Shown here in pieces: positions 1-7,933 of a stretch of 64,000 nucleotides of DNA. The notes beneath the pieces are model-generated. The model was given only the letters and a program-made list of their open reading frames with translations. It made no database searches and was not told the origin of the DNA. Position numbers and translations under genes: made by a program. The stretch covers positions 1 to 64,000 of the forward strand of contig JAFLDZ010000017.1 of assembly GCA_017302135.1 (NCBI GenBank), given 5' to 3'. Source of the stretch: Lysobacterales bacterium. Lineage in GTDB: Bacteria > Pseudomonadota > Gammaproteobacteria > Xanthomonadales > Xanthomonadaceae. Positions within the stretch are counted from its first letter, which is position 1. The number at the start of each line of letters is the position of its first letter.

Positions 1-2
1 GA

Positions 3-35
3 ACGCTTGGCTTCGGTGCCGAACAGCGCGTTCAT
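3..35 (+). repeat. Bipartite leader element, copy 1
   Basis: CGCTTGGCTT (4-13), a 7-nt variable spacer, then GAACAGCGCGTTCAT (21-35). The same two blocks with exactly the same 7-nt spacer recur at 293-325 and, on the other strand, at 54434-54465. Each copy lies 33-57 nt upstream of a start codon. The second block contains the dyad GAAC-N5-GTTC. It may be a protein-binding site, a promoter part or a leader; the sequence does not decide which. Confidence 0.6.
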
Positions 36-68
36 GCGGACATCATCCACACCACCGCAGGACATGAA

Positions 69-266
69 ATGAACAAGGTCGATGCACTACTGACTCAAAT
101 TGCACAGCGCATATTGCGTATCGAAACTTTGGAATCCCGTCACCGCGATAGCTTGGACTTCCACGAGGTTTCCGTGCTGGAACTGCGAGATGCGCTTGAG
201 GCGGCCTACAACGCCGGCATCGAGCAGGGGCGCAAGACCAAGGACGCAGGCAAATCCGCCAGCTGA
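69..266 (+). CDS. DUF6900-like small protein
   Basis: A 65-residue acidic, helical protein. The order 'LLTQIA...ETLESR..DSLDFHEVSV..LRDALEAAY.AG' is what I recall for DUF6900 proteins, small proteins of unknown function common in integrative elements and prophages. The start follows AGGACATGAA and lies 33 nt after copy 1 of the bipartite leader element. It has no signal peptide or catalytic motif. It is probably an accessory gene of the mobile element that ends near 4.4 kb. Family assignment is from memory of the motif; the function is unknown. Confidence 0.6.
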   Translation: MNKVDALLTQIAQRILRIETLESRHRDSLDFHEVSVLELRDALEAAYNAGIEQGRKTKDAGKSAS

Positions 267-292
267 TCGAACAGATCGGAAGTCGAGCGAAA

Positions 293-325
293 ACGCTTGG
301 CTTTCACCGCGAACAGCGCGTTCAT
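293..325 (+). repeat. Bipartite leader element, copy 2
   Basis: ACGCTTGGCTT (293-303), a 7-nt spacer, GAACAGCGCGTTCAT (311-325). Both conserved blocks are identical to copy 1 while the spacer differs. It lies 57 nt before the start at 383. Conserved blocks, variable spacer and constant spacing suggest a functional site rather than a recent duplication. Confidence 0.6.
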
Positions 326-382
326 GCCGTCACGCGAAGCACGGCACGACGCGCGAATCCACTCACACAGGAACGACACACC

Positions 383-667
383 ATGAACCGCACCACGGAA
401 ACCCTCGAAGACGAAATCAAGTTCGCGCGCGCACGCGGTGCGGACAGCCTGCGCATGATGCGCATGTACGTAGCGCATGCCATGCATGCCGTTGAGGACA
501 GTATCGAGCGTTTCGACGGCACAGACGACCTGAAAACGCAGGCCGAATGCATCAATCTTGCGATGATGCGCATTTGCAACGATCTGCTTCCCAAGCTCCG
601 CCTCGACACTGCCGCCGACGCGCAGGCAGCCCTTTTGCTTGCCTACGCACGGAGGGCAGCAGCATGA
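383..667 (+). CDS. hypothetical protein, 94 aa
   Basis: A 94-residue, mostly helical protein that I cannot assign to a family. It has no transmembrane segment, signal peptide or cysteine cluster (one Cys in 'MRICNDLL'). The ATG at 383 is preceded by GGAACGACACACC. The stop overlaps the next start as ATGA (664-667), so the two genes are probably translationally coupled. It shares its upstream leader element with the DUF6900-like gene, which suggests co-regulation. Confidence 0.5.
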   Translation: MNRTTETLEDEIKFARARGADSLRMMRMYVAHAMHAVEDSIERFDGTDDLKTQAECINLAMMRICNDLLPKLRLDTAADAQAALLLAYARRAAA

Positions 668-867
668 GCGCCGAACGCATCACACAAGGCATCGACCGCG
701 ATCTGGCTGAGCATTTCCAAATTCTCGACACCCGGTTCCTCGTGGCGATCCATCATGGCGACGTGGATGTTGTGAAGCTGGCCCGGCAGGAACTGATGAA
801 TCGCGGGCTCAACGGCGAGGTCCGTTGGGTCGGCTTCGCCAAGGCGGGCGAGTTGCTCGGGGTATAG
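664..867 (+). CDS. hypothetical protein, 67 aa
   Basis: A 67-residue protein with a start codon overlapping the preceding stop (ATGA). The overlap decides this start; the upstream extension in the same frame reads as arginine-rich shadow. The composition is normal for a small soluble protein ('MSAERITQGIDRDLAEHFQI', 'LARQELMNRGLNGEVRWVGF'). Comparable 60-70 aa proteins are frequent in proteobacterial integrative elements, but no function is known to me. Confidence 0.5.
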   Translation: MSAERITQGIDRDLAEHFQILDTRFLVAIHHGDVDVVKLARQELMNRGLNGEVRWVGFAKAGELLGV

Positions 868-1499
868 CGCAGCCGCCACGCCTGTTCCATGGCGCCGGCC
901 ACAATCCGAAAGCTGTTTCACACGCTCGGTGCAGCCAACACTGTTCCGGGCATTTTTTTGCGTGTATGGCGTTTGCCGGGTAGTCATCGGAGGATTTTTG
1001 CAGGCTTGGAGAGCCAGTGAAAGCAGTCCGGTTCACGCCAGCAGTTGTGGCGTGATCGTGCGACGAAAATCCCGTGCAAGGCATCGCCTCAAACTTCCGC
1101 AGCAATGCCAGCGGTCATTCACTTGGCTGTGCAAGGGAATAGTGCGTTCATGCACGTAGACCCATGCACTTGGAAACACCGGTGAATGTCGAAGCGGACA
1201 AGTACGTACTTCTGAATCCGCCACGCCATCAGGCGCGGCGAACAAACGATCGCCTACATCCGGCAAACGCTCGAATTCGGACTGCACGCGATCATCCGCA
1301 CACAGAAAGCGTAAGCATCTCCAGACTCCCAAGAAGGACAAGAGCCTGGGACGGCACCCGGAACAGATTGCACATCGGCATCGATAGGATCGTGCCTATG
1401 CGGCGTTAGGCATCCGGCGTATGCCGGTAAGTAGCGGACGACCGAGGTGCTAGAACACCCCGGCCGCCCTGACCACCACCGTTCCCTTGGAGAACGACA
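868..1499. other. Intergenic region with possible gene debris
   Basis: About 630 bp without a convincing gene. In one plus frame about 1218-1311 reads 'IRHAIRRGEQTIAYIRQTLE' followed by 'FGLHAIIRTQKA' and a stop. It looks protein-like but has no good start, and could be the 3' end of a broken small gene. Short inverted repeats occur (for example CCGGCGTATGCCGG near 1410-1423). I see no RNA gene. Confidence 0.3.
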
Positions 1500-1589
1500 A
1501 TGGCTGCAAATACTCTATCAGGCCCGAATCGGGCCGAACATCGTCTGTCGCGCTTCGCGGCTGTTGCTGCTTGTGGGGCGCGGACATGA
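1500..1589 (+). CDS. short leader ORF, 29 aa
   Basis: ATG at 1500 is preceded by TTGGAGAACGACA, a good Shine-Dalgarno sequence. The 29-codon frame begins 'MAANTLSGPNRAEHRLSRFA', and its stop overlaps the next ATG as ATGA (1586-1589). The arrangement is typical of a translationally coupled leader. The peptide itself is unrecognised and could be non-functional. Confidence 0.35.
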   Translation: MAANTLSGPNRAEHRLSRFAAVAACGART

Positions 1590-1828
1590 CCGAAACCACA
1601 CGCGAGACCCCGTTCCGGGACATACCTGTTGAACAGCGACCCTTGCTGTTGATCGCCTCCGGCGTAGTAGTCGCAACCGCACTTCGTGAAGCGGCCGACC
1701 TTGAAGACGCGGTTCGTCGTCTGCTGTTGATGGGAACAGAGACCGGCCTTGACGGAGGCGTCGCATACCTCTGCGAGTTCGCTCTGGAGATTGCTGGCGC
1801 ACTGCGAAAATCGACCACCGATGAGTGA
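1586..1828 (+). CDS. DUF3077-like small protein
   Basis: An 80-residue protein. The order 'TPFRDIPVEQRPLLLIASGV...ALREAADL...VRRL' followed by a helical 'AYLCEFALEIAGALRKS' resembles the small DUF3077-type proteins of Pseudomonas and xanthomonads, which are of unknown function. I chose ATG 1586 because an upstream short ORF overlaps it (ATGA) and because the upstream in-frame extension is Cys-rich and non-homologous in appearance. There is no membrane segment. Confidence 0.45.
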   Translation: MTETTRETPFRDIPVEQRPLLLIASGVVVATALREAADLEDAVRRLLLMGTETGLDGGVAYLCEFALEIAGALRKSTTDE

Positions 1829-1945
1829 CGGCGAACGCATCTTGCTGATGCGACAACTCGATTGATCGAATTTTCTGCGGTTTCGCTCAGTTATCCTGCT
1901 CACTACGTCACTCTGCGATACAGCAACCGGATTGCATTGGGACAC

Positions 1946-1974
1946 TGTCCGCTGGTTTGAATGTCCAGCGGACA
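1946..1974. promoter_or_regulatory. Inverted repeat before the recombinase module
   Basis: Perfect 10-bp arms TGTCCGCTGG (1946-1955) and CCAGCGGACA (1965-1974) separated by 9 nt and ending 4 nt before the ATG at 1979. As DNA it could be an operator for the recombinase module. As RNA it forms a hairpin that would cover the ribosome-binding region, and no other clear SD is visible there. Confidence 0.5.
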
Positions 1975-1978
1975 CCCC

Positions 1979-2188
1979 ATGACAACGATCCAACTTAGCG
2001 ACGCGGCACGCATGACGCCGCCGCAGCGGCGCATGGAGGTTGCCGCACTCCTCGTCCTGGGCCTGCATCGTCTTCGCGGCGGTGGCGCGCACGACGGCGC
2101 AGTTGCCGCGCCCTCTCCGGTTGACCTTGGCTTTGTCGGGGAACCACGCGTACATGCCAACCCCGCTCACCGGAGTCCACAGGCATGA
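1979..2188 (+). CDS. small protein of the DUF2924/recombinase module
   Basis: A 69-residue protein: 'MTPPQRRMEVAALLVLGLHR' near the N-terminus, then a Pro/Ala/His-rich tail. Short proteins of this pattern ('MTPxxRRxEVAxxLxxGLxRL') precede DUF2924 and serine-recombinase genes in many phage-like elements. The stop overlaps the next ATG (2185-2188). A 10-bp inverted repeat lies immediately upstream. The function is unknown; the coupling suggests a role in or control of recombination. Confidence 0.6.
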   Translation: MTTIQLSDAARMTPPQRRMEVAALLVLGLHRLRGGGAHDGAVAAPSPVDLGFVGEPRVHANPAHRSPQA

Positions 2189-2652
2189 CGCAACAACACC
2201 CCGCGGCAGCGCCCGCATCGATGGCTACGCGCATCGCGCGCCTAACCGACTGGTCGTGGCCAGATCTGTCCAAAGAATGGCGACGACTCTTCAGCACTGA
2301 CCCATTGGTGATCAATCGGCGTTTCGTCGAGAAACGAATCGCGTATCGCTGGCAGGAGATCGAGTTCGCGAAGACTAATCCTGGTTTGCTCGCGCGCAAC
2401 CAACATCGCATCGATGAACTAGTCGCCACCGGCCAATTGAAGCGCCAGCCCGTCGGCGCGATTCCGATCGCGGGCACAGAGTTGGTGCGCATCTACGCGG
2501 GCATCGAACACCGCGTACTCGTGCTGTCTGATGGCGAGTTCGAGTATGCCGCCAAGCGATACCCGAGCTTGTCGATGATTGCCCGCGCGATCACAGGGAC
2601 CCGCTGGTCAGGTCCCGCCTTCTTCGGATTACGCAAGGCGGGTTGCCGATGA
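2185..2652 (+). CDS. DUF2924 domain-containing protein
   Basis: A 155-residue protein whose C-terminal half carries the DUF2924 signature: a VLVLSDGEFEYAAKRYPSLS-type strand pair, then 'SMIARAITGTRWSGPAFFGL' near residues 130-150. DUF2924 genes are nearly always found directly before large serine recombinases, and here the ATGA overlap at 2649-2652 joins it to one. It is probably an accessory factor for integration or excision (inference). It overlaps the upstream small gene by 4 nt, so the whole module reads as one operon. Confidence 0.85.
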   Translation: MTQQHPAAAPASMATRIARLTDWSWPDLSKEWRRLFSTDPLVINRRFVEKRIAYRWQEIEFAKTNPGLLARNQHRIDELVATGQLKRQPVGAIPIAGTELVRIYAGIEHRVLVLSDGEFEYAAKRYPSLSMIARAITGTRWSGPAFFGLRKAGCR

Positions 2653-3995
2653 ACGCCACGGCACCCAAGCGCCTGCGCTGCGCCGTCTACACCCGCAAGT
2701 CCACGGAGGAAGGGCTGGAGATGGCGTACACCTCGATCGATGCCCAGCGCGATTCGGGTGCGTCCTACATCGCCAGCCGTCGCGCCGAAGGATGGATTCC
2801 GGTCGCCGACGACTACGACGACGGCGGCTTCTCGGGCGGCACCCTCGAACGCCCTGCCCTGCAGCGGCTGATGGCGGACATCGGGGCGGGCCGGATCGAC
2901 ATCGTCGTCTCCTACAAGATCGACCGCCTCAGCCGCTCCCTGTTCGACTTCGCCGAACTGGTGAAGATCTTCGACAAGCACGGCGTGACCTTCGTGTCGG
3001 TGACCCAGCAATTCAACACCACCGACGCGATGGGACGGATGCTGCTCAACATCCTCCTGACCTTCGCACAGTTCGAGCGCGAGCTGACCTCCGAGCGCAT
3101 CCGCGACAAGTTCTCGGCCAGCAAAAAGAAAGGCATGTGGATGCACGGCATCACCCCGTTGGGTTACGACGTCAAGGATCGCCGGCTGGTGATCAACGAA
3201 GCCGAGGCCGAACAGGTCAGAACGCTGTTCCGCCGCTTTCTCGAACTGGGTTCGATGATGAAGGTGGCGCAGGAAGCACGCGCGCGCGGCTGGTGCAACA
3301 AATCGTGGACGGCTAAGACAGGACGGCAGCATATTGGCAGGCCGCACGATCGCAGCACGATCTTCAAGATGCTGCACTGCCGAACTTACCTCGGCGAACT
3401 CAAGAACCGCGACCAGTATGTCGAAGGCACGCACCGGCCGATCATTGACCAGTCCCTGTGGGACGAGGTGCATGCGCGCCTTCAGATCAGTGGACCTGTG
3501 CGCGCAGGCGCGGCGCGTCAAGGCAAGGTGGCCTTCCTGCTGAAAGGTCTGCTGACCGGCCCGGACGGCCGCGCCCTGACGCCGTGGCACACGACCAAGG
3601 CCAACGGGCGCACCTACCGCTACTACCTCAGCACGCGCGACATTCACGAGGGACGGAAGGCGTCCGGCCTGCCGCGCCTGCCGGCCGGAGAACTGGAGGC
3701 GGCCGTGGTCGCGCAACTGCGGCGCCTGCTCCGCGCACCGGAGATGGTCGCAGCCATGATCCCGCAGGCCATCGCACTGGATCCGACCTTGGACGAAGCA
3801 CAGGTCACGGTGGCGATGACGCAGGTCGAGCGGGTGTGGGACCAGTTGTTTCCGGCTGAGCAGCAGCGGCTGGTTCGCCTGCTAGTCGAGAAGGTCATCG
3901 TGACGCCGACGAATCTGGAGCTGCGGCTGCGTCCCGGTGGCGTTGGCGCCCTCACAGCCGAATCACGGCAGACCGCCGAAGAGATTGCAGCATGA
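2649..3995 (+). CDS. large serine recombinase
   Basis: A 448-residue site-specific recombinase. The N-terminal resolvase domain (about 8-150) has the nucleophile context 'AVYTRKSTEEG' (Ser18), 'SIDAQRDSG' and 'YKIDRLSRSLFDF'. A recombinase domain (about 170-260) and a zinc-ribbon-like region 'VAFLLKGLLTGPDGRALTPW' follow, though the usual ribbon cysteines are absent. A helical coiled-coil tail completes it. I chose ATG 2649 because it overlaps the DUF2924 stop. This family catalyses att-site recombination through a Ser-DNA intermediate. No other integrase is visible, so this may mobilise the element to its left or a larger unit. Confidence 0.93.
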   Translation: MNATAPKRLRCAVYTRKSTEEGLEMAYTSIDAQRDSGASYIASRRAEGWIPVADDYDDGGFSGGTLERPALQRLMADIGAGRIDIVVSYKIDRLSRSLFDFAELVKIFDKHGVTFVSVTQQFNTTDAMGRMLLNILLTFAQFERELTSERIRDKFSASKKKGMWMHGITPLGYDVKDRRLVINEAEAEQVRTLFRRFLELGSMMKVAQEARARGWCNKSWTAKTGRQHIGRPHDRSTIFKMLHCRTYLGELKNRDQYVEGTHRPIIDQSLWDEVHARLQISGPVRAGAARQGKVAFLLKGLLTGPDGRALTPWHTTKANGRTYRYYLSTRDIHEGRKASGLPRLPAGELEAAVVAQLRRLLRAPEMVAAMIPQAIALDPTLDEAQVTVAMTQVERVWDQLFPAEQQRLVRLLVEKVIVTPTNLELRLRPGGVGALTAESRQTAEEIAA

Positions 3996-4426
3996 GCAGC
4001 CCGACGCTGACCGTATCCGGCCCGGCGGCCGAGGTGGTCGCCAGCGACGGTAGCGTGGTGCTGAATGTACCGATTGCCCTGAAGCGGCGCAGTGGTCGGC
4101 GGGTGGTAACACTGTCCGGCGCTGAACCAGTGGCGGCGACCCGCGCCGGGGCCACGCCGCTGCAACTGGCGCTGGCCCGTGGCCACCGCTGGCTGCGAAT
4201 GCTGGAAACCGGCGAAGCGGCCTCGATGTGCGACATCGCCCGCCGCGAGGGCACCAACCACAGCTATGTCGCTCGGCACATCAACCTGACTCTGCTGGCG
4301 CCGGACATCGTCGCTGCGATCTTGGACGAGACCCTGCCGGAGGGCGTCCAGCTCCTGTCCCTCGCGATCAATCCGCCGATGCTTTGGGAGGACCAATGGA
4401 GATGGCGCGTGGGGATGACGACATAA
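3992..4426 (+). CDS. recombinase-associated DNA-binding protein
   Basis: A 144-residue protein coupled to the recombinase by an ATGA overlap. Residues about 75-115 ('MCDIARREGTNHSYVARHIN') form a helix-turn-helix of the kind found at recombinase C-termini, then 'LTLLAPDIVAAILDETLPEG'. A gene of this size and motif regularly follows DUF2924/recombinase pairs. It may supply DNA binding to the recombinase or act as a directionality factor (inference). It ends the mobile-element module; metal genes begin after it. Confidence 0.7.
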   Translation: MSSPTLTVSGPAAEVVASDGSVVLNVPIALKRRSGRRVVTLSGAEPVAATRAGATPLQLALARGHRWLRMLETGEAASMCDIARREGTNHSYVARHINLTLLAPDIVAAILDETLPEGVQLLSLAINPPMLWEDQWRWRVGMTT

Positions 4427-4504
4427 GCCTCTGCTCCGCCGCAGGAATTCCGTGCTTCTCGGTGCGCGCGCGATTGCGCTACGCTGCAATCTGACAGGTG
4501 AAAC

Positions 4505-4540
4505 ATGAAGTACATCGACAAGTACAGCCACGCGCCGTAG
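4505..4540 (+). CDS. possible leader peptide MKYIDKYSHAP
   Basis: An 11-codon ORF with a good SD (AGGTGAAAC) just downstream of a promoter-like stretch (ATTGCG...CTACGCT, 4470-4483). The bases GTACATCGACAAGTAC within it are a near-dyad. It could be a leader of the copper operon or chance. Confidence 0.2.
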   Translation: MKYIDKYSHAP

Positions 4541-4641
4541 TCGCCTGATCGCCCTGATCGAGGTGCCGTCTCGCTCTTGGAACCGTGTACCGGGGCGTTC
4601 GCCACTTGACGCGGCCCTCGCGAAGGCGTTCCATGATCGGC

Positions 4642-5034
4642 ATGGCCACATTGCGATTCAGACGCACACGTGTCCGCCGAACCATGGCGGCGTGCGCCTT
4701 GTTTTGCATGCTGTTCCTGCAGATCGCGGTAGCCGCGTATGCATGTCCTATTCAGGCGCCGCCATCGGAGCCCGCACCGACGATGGCCGGATGCGAGGAT
4801 ATGACGATGTCGGACCCCGAAGCACCGGCGCTGTGCATCACGCACTGTCAGGACAGCCAGATCGCGACCCCCGATCTCAATCCCTTACAGGTGCCACCAT
4901 CGGCCCTGCCTCCACTGCACTTCGCCTTGACCGAGGCCTTGCTGCCGCCCGTGCGCGCGCAATACTACGAAGACGTCCCGGTCTGCCAGTCGGACCCGCC
5001 GTCCGCGCAACGCTTCTGTAGCCTGCAGATCTAG
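4642..5034 (+). CDS. CopL/CzcI-like small periplasmic copper-operon protein
   Basis: A 130-residue exported protein: Arg-rich start, hydrophobic signal segment 'AACALFCMLFLQIAVAAYAC' (about 15-35), then a mature part with scattered Cys (ACPIQ, GCEDM, CITHCQ, VCQS, FCSLQ) and Met/His. It has no enzyme motif. Small Cys-rich exported proteins head copper/silver RND operons in xanthomonads and are thought to sense or buffer metal. It lies 71 nt before a TolC gene. ATG 4642 is preferred because it starts directly at the basic segment before the signal sequence; 4633 and 4585 are alternatives. Confidence 0.6.
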   Translation: MATLRFRRTRVRRTMAACALFCMLFLQIAVAAYACPIQAPPSEPAPTMAGCEDMTMSDPEAPALCITHCQDSQIATPDLNPLQVPPSALPPLHFALTEALLPPVRAQYYEDVPVCQSDPPSAQRFCSLQI

Positions 5035-5105
5035 ACCCCGACCGCGACTCGCTCTCGCGCTGCCGATACCGGCGGCGCGCTCGTCGTTGCGTGTTCGGAG
5101 GTCTT

Positions 5106-6410
5106 ATGCTCGTTTTACATTCGCTGCGCCGCCGGTGCAGCTTCCGCTGTTGGGCGGCGCTGGTGTTCGCCCTGTCATTCGTGGCCGCACCTGCATGGTC
5201 GGCTGCGCCCATTGCGTTCGATGATGCCGTGCGCTTGGCCGTGGAGCGCGCGCCCGCGCTCCAGGCGCGGCGATCGCAGACCGAAGCCGCCCGGGAAGAC
5301 GCGGCGCGTGCCGCTGCGCTGCCTGATCCCAGGCTGACGCTGGGACTTACCAACGTCCCGGTCACCGGCACGGATGCGTTCGACCTGCATGCCGACGACA
5401 TGACCATGAAGCAGGTCGGTGTCATGCAGGAATTCCCGGCGTGGGCCAAGCGCCAGGCCCGCCGCGCGGTGGCCGATCGCATGATCGAACAGACGCAGGC
5501 GCTGACCTTGGTCGAACGACTGGCCGTCCGCCAAGCCGCCGCCCAGGCCTGGATCGCCTTGTGGACCGCCCAGCGTGAAGTCGAGGCGCTGCAGGCCCAG
5601 CGGGAGCAATCGGCTCTTGCGATCAGTATCGCCAAGGCACGGTTGGCCGGCGGGACAGGTACCGCGGCCGATGCCTTGGCAGCCCAGTCGGCGGCGCTGG
5701 AACTGGACAATCGCATCGATGCGGCCGAGGCGGACGTCGCGGCGGCCCGCGCCACGTTGGCGCGCTGGCTGGGCATCGAACCCGAAGAGCTGACGATCAT
5801 CGGTGCATCGCCGGACCTGACCGTGCTGTCCATCGACGAGTCCTCTTTGCTGACGTCGGTGGCTCGCCAAGGCCCGCTGCTAGCGTGGCAGTCGCGCGAA
5901 TCGGTAGCCGAGGCTGCCGTGGCCGCCGCCGTGGCCGAAACGCGCCCCGACTGGAGCGTGAGTGCGATGTACGGCCAGCGTGAGCGCACGTCGGGTGGTA
6001 TGCCGCGCAGCGACATGCTGAGCATCGAGTTCTCCATTGGCCTGCCGCTGTTGACGCGCAATCGTCAGGATCGCGGCGTCGCGGCGCGACGCGCGGAGTT
6101 GGATGCGGTCGCGGCCGAGCACGAGGATGCACGCCGCATGCAGGTCGAAGCCGTGCGCCGTGGCCTCGCCGAATGGCATGGACTGAAGCGCCAGATCGCA
6201 CGCAAGGAACAACAGGCGTTGCCGCTGGCGCACGATCGCTCGCAGGTCGCATTGGCGGCCTATCGCGGCGGCGGCTCATTGCAACCGTGGCTCGACGCCC
6301 GCCGCGACGAACTTGAACTGCACATCGAACACGCTCGCCATCTGGGCGAACTCGGGCGCGTCTGGTCTGCACTCGCCTACCTGCTCGACGACGAGGAAAC
6401 GCAGCCATGA
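5106..6410 (+). CDS. TolC-family outer-membrane channel (CusC-like)
   Basis: A 434-residue outer-membrane efflux protein. Signal peptide at residues 1-36, ending in 'AAPAWSAAP'. Two OEP repeats of long coiled-coil helices rich in Ala/Glu/Arg, each beginning with the family-type 'DAVRLAVERAPALQARRSQT' and a matching second half. GGAGG at 5097-5101 fixes the start at 5106. The stop overlaps the next gene (ATGA), so channel, adaptor and pump are one operon. It provides the outer-membrane exit for the tripartite copper/silver efflux pump. Confidence 0.9.
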   Translation: MLVLHSLRRRCSFRCWAALVFALSFVAAPAWSAAPIAFDDAVRLAVERAPALQARRSQTEAAREDAARAAALPDPRLTLGLTNVPVTGTDAFDLHADDMTMKQVGVMQEFPAWAKRQARRAVADRMIEQTQALTLVERLAVRQAAAQAWIALWTAQREVEALQAQREQSALAISIAKARLAGGTGTAADALAAQSAALELDNRIDAAEADVAAARATLARWLGIEPEELTIIGASPDLTVLSIDESSLLTSVARQGPLLAWQSRESVAEAAVAAAVAETRPDWSVSAMYGQRERTSGGMPRSDMLSIEFSIGLPLLTRNRQDRGVAARRAELDAVAAEHEDARRMQVEAVRRGLAEWHGLKRQIARKEQQALPLAHDRSQVALAAYRGGGSLQPWLDARRDELELHIEHARHLGELGRVWSALAYLLDDEETQP

Positions 6411-7933
6411 CCCGTAAGCAGACGTATGTAGTCGCGATGTTGCTGGCAATCGGCCTGCTGGCAATCGGTCTGTTCGCGGGCAACTGGTGGGCGCGACACG
6501 ATGCCGCGCACGGCAAAGGGAGAGGCGCCGACAGTGGATCGACCGCCGATACGCGCAAAGCCCTGTACTGGTTCGATCCGATGGTGCCGGACCAGCACTT
6601 CGACAAGCCTGGCAAATCGCCTTTCATGGATATGCAGCTGGTCCCGAAATACGCCGACGAGGTGACATCGTCAGGTGTGCGCATCGCGTCGGGCGTACAA
6701 CAGAACGTGGGCATCCGCACGGCCCCAGTCGAAACCGGAACGCTCGCGTCCGAGATCCGCGTACCGGGCACCTTGACCTGGGATCTGCGCCAGGAATTCG
6801 TGGTCAGCGCCCGCGTCGAAGGCATCGTGACACGGGTCGAGGTGAAGGCGCCGTTCGAGCCGGTCCGTCGCGGCCAGACGCTCGCGACCCTGTTGGCGCC
6901 CGAGTGGAGCACCGCGCTGGCCGAAGCGCAGGCGCTGAGCGATGCGCGTTCGGCCTCCGCACGCGAACTGCGCAGCGCAGCGCAACAGCGATTGCGTGTG
7001 CTGGGAGTATCCGGTCGCAGCGGCAGCGGCGGTGTGGCGTTGACGGCCCCGAGCGATGGCGTGGTGAGCGAAGTGCTGATACGCGAAGGCCAGACGGTGA
7101 TGGCGGGTACGCCGCTGTTCCGTATCAACGGCACGGCCACGCTGTGGCTGGAGGCCGCGATTCCGCAAGCCGGCGTGGCCGGCATCCGGCCCGGCACGCC
7201 GGTGGAGGCGATGATCGATGCGCTGCCAGGGCAGACATTCACCGGCGAGGTGGAAGCCCTGCTGCCGCAGATCGACTCGATTAGCCGGACCCAGCGCGCG
7301 CGCGTCGTGCTGCGCAATCCGCAAGGTCAGTTGGTGCCGGGCATGTTCGCCGAATTGCGTCTGCGCCCGGAAGGTGGCCAAGCGGTGCCGCTGGTGCCGA
7401 ACGAGGCATTGATCGCAACGGGTACCGACAGCCGCGTCATCGTGGTCGGCACGGACGGGGCGTTCCAGCCGGTGCACGTGCGCACGGGACGCAGCAGCGG
7501 CGGCAAGACGGAAATCCTCGCCGGTCTGCAAGGCGGCGAGCGCGTGGTCGTTTCCGGTCAGTTCCTGATCGACTCCGAAGCCAGCCTCTCTGGGGCGTTG
7601 CAGCGTCTGCAAGCCCCGGAAGCACCTGCACCGATTACGAAGCCGATGCAGGACATGGAGACGTCATCCAAGGCGATATCGACAGCATCAAAACCGACGA
7701 TGCCGAAAACGACAGTCCACAAGCCGAATGCCGGCAAGCCGTCCGATAGGGCACGGCGCTCATGCACGGTGGCGTACTGGTACGACCCGATGGTGCCGGA
7801 CCAGCATTTCGAGCAACCGGGCAAGTCGCCCTTCATGGACATGCAGTTGGTGCCGAAGTTTGATTCGGGCGCGGATTCCAATTGCACTGTGCGCGATGTC
7901 GAAGCCGCGGCCACAGCGGAGCCACGGCCATGA
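6407..7933 (+). CDS. cusB: CusB-like RND adaptor with two heavy-metal-binding domains
   Basis: A 508-residue membrane-fusion protein. N-terminal anchor (residues 6-26), heavy-metal-binding domain with 'YWFDPMVPDQHF' and 'SPFMDMQLVPKY' (about 53-82), then barrel-sandwich, lipoyl-like and beta-barrel domains ('VVSARVEGIVTRVEVKAPFE', 'PSDGVVSEVLIREGQTV'). Uniquely, a second almost identical metal-binding domain ('YWYDPMVPDQHF', 'SPFMDMQLVPKF', about 455-485) follows a Lys/Pro/Thr-rich linker at the C-terminus. The adaptor links the pump to TolC and passes Cu(I)/Ag(I). It overlaps both neighbours by ATGA. Confidence 0.9.
   Translation: MTRKQTYVVAMLLAIGLLAIGLFAGNWWARHDAAHGKGRGADSGSTADTRKALYWFDPMVPDQHFDKPGKSPFMDMQLVPKYADEVTSSGVRIASGVQQNVGIRTAPVETGTLASEIRVPGTLTWDLRQEFVVSARVEGIVTRVEVKAPFEPVRRGQTLATLLAPEWSTALAEAQALSDARSASARELRSAAQQRLRVLGVSGRSGSGGVALTAPSDGVVSEVLIREGQTVMAGTPLFRINGTATLWLEAAIPQAGVAGIRPGTPVEAMIDALPGQTFTGEVEALLPQIDSISRTQRARVVLRNPQGQLVPGMFAELRLRPEGGQAVPLVPNEALIATGTDSRVIVVGTDGAFQPVHVRTGRSSGGKTEILAGLQGGERVVVSGQFLIDSEASLSGALQRLQAPEAPAPITKPMQDMETSSKAISTASKPTMPKTTVHKPNAGKPSDRARRSCTVAYWYDPMVPDQHFEQPGKSPFMDMQLVPKFDSGADSNCTVRDVEAAATAEPRP

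Noticed and set aside
1164..1409. 81-codon plus frame in the left intergenic region
   Set aside because: Arg/His-rich composition; another frame over part of it looks more protein-like, so at most a decayed gene.
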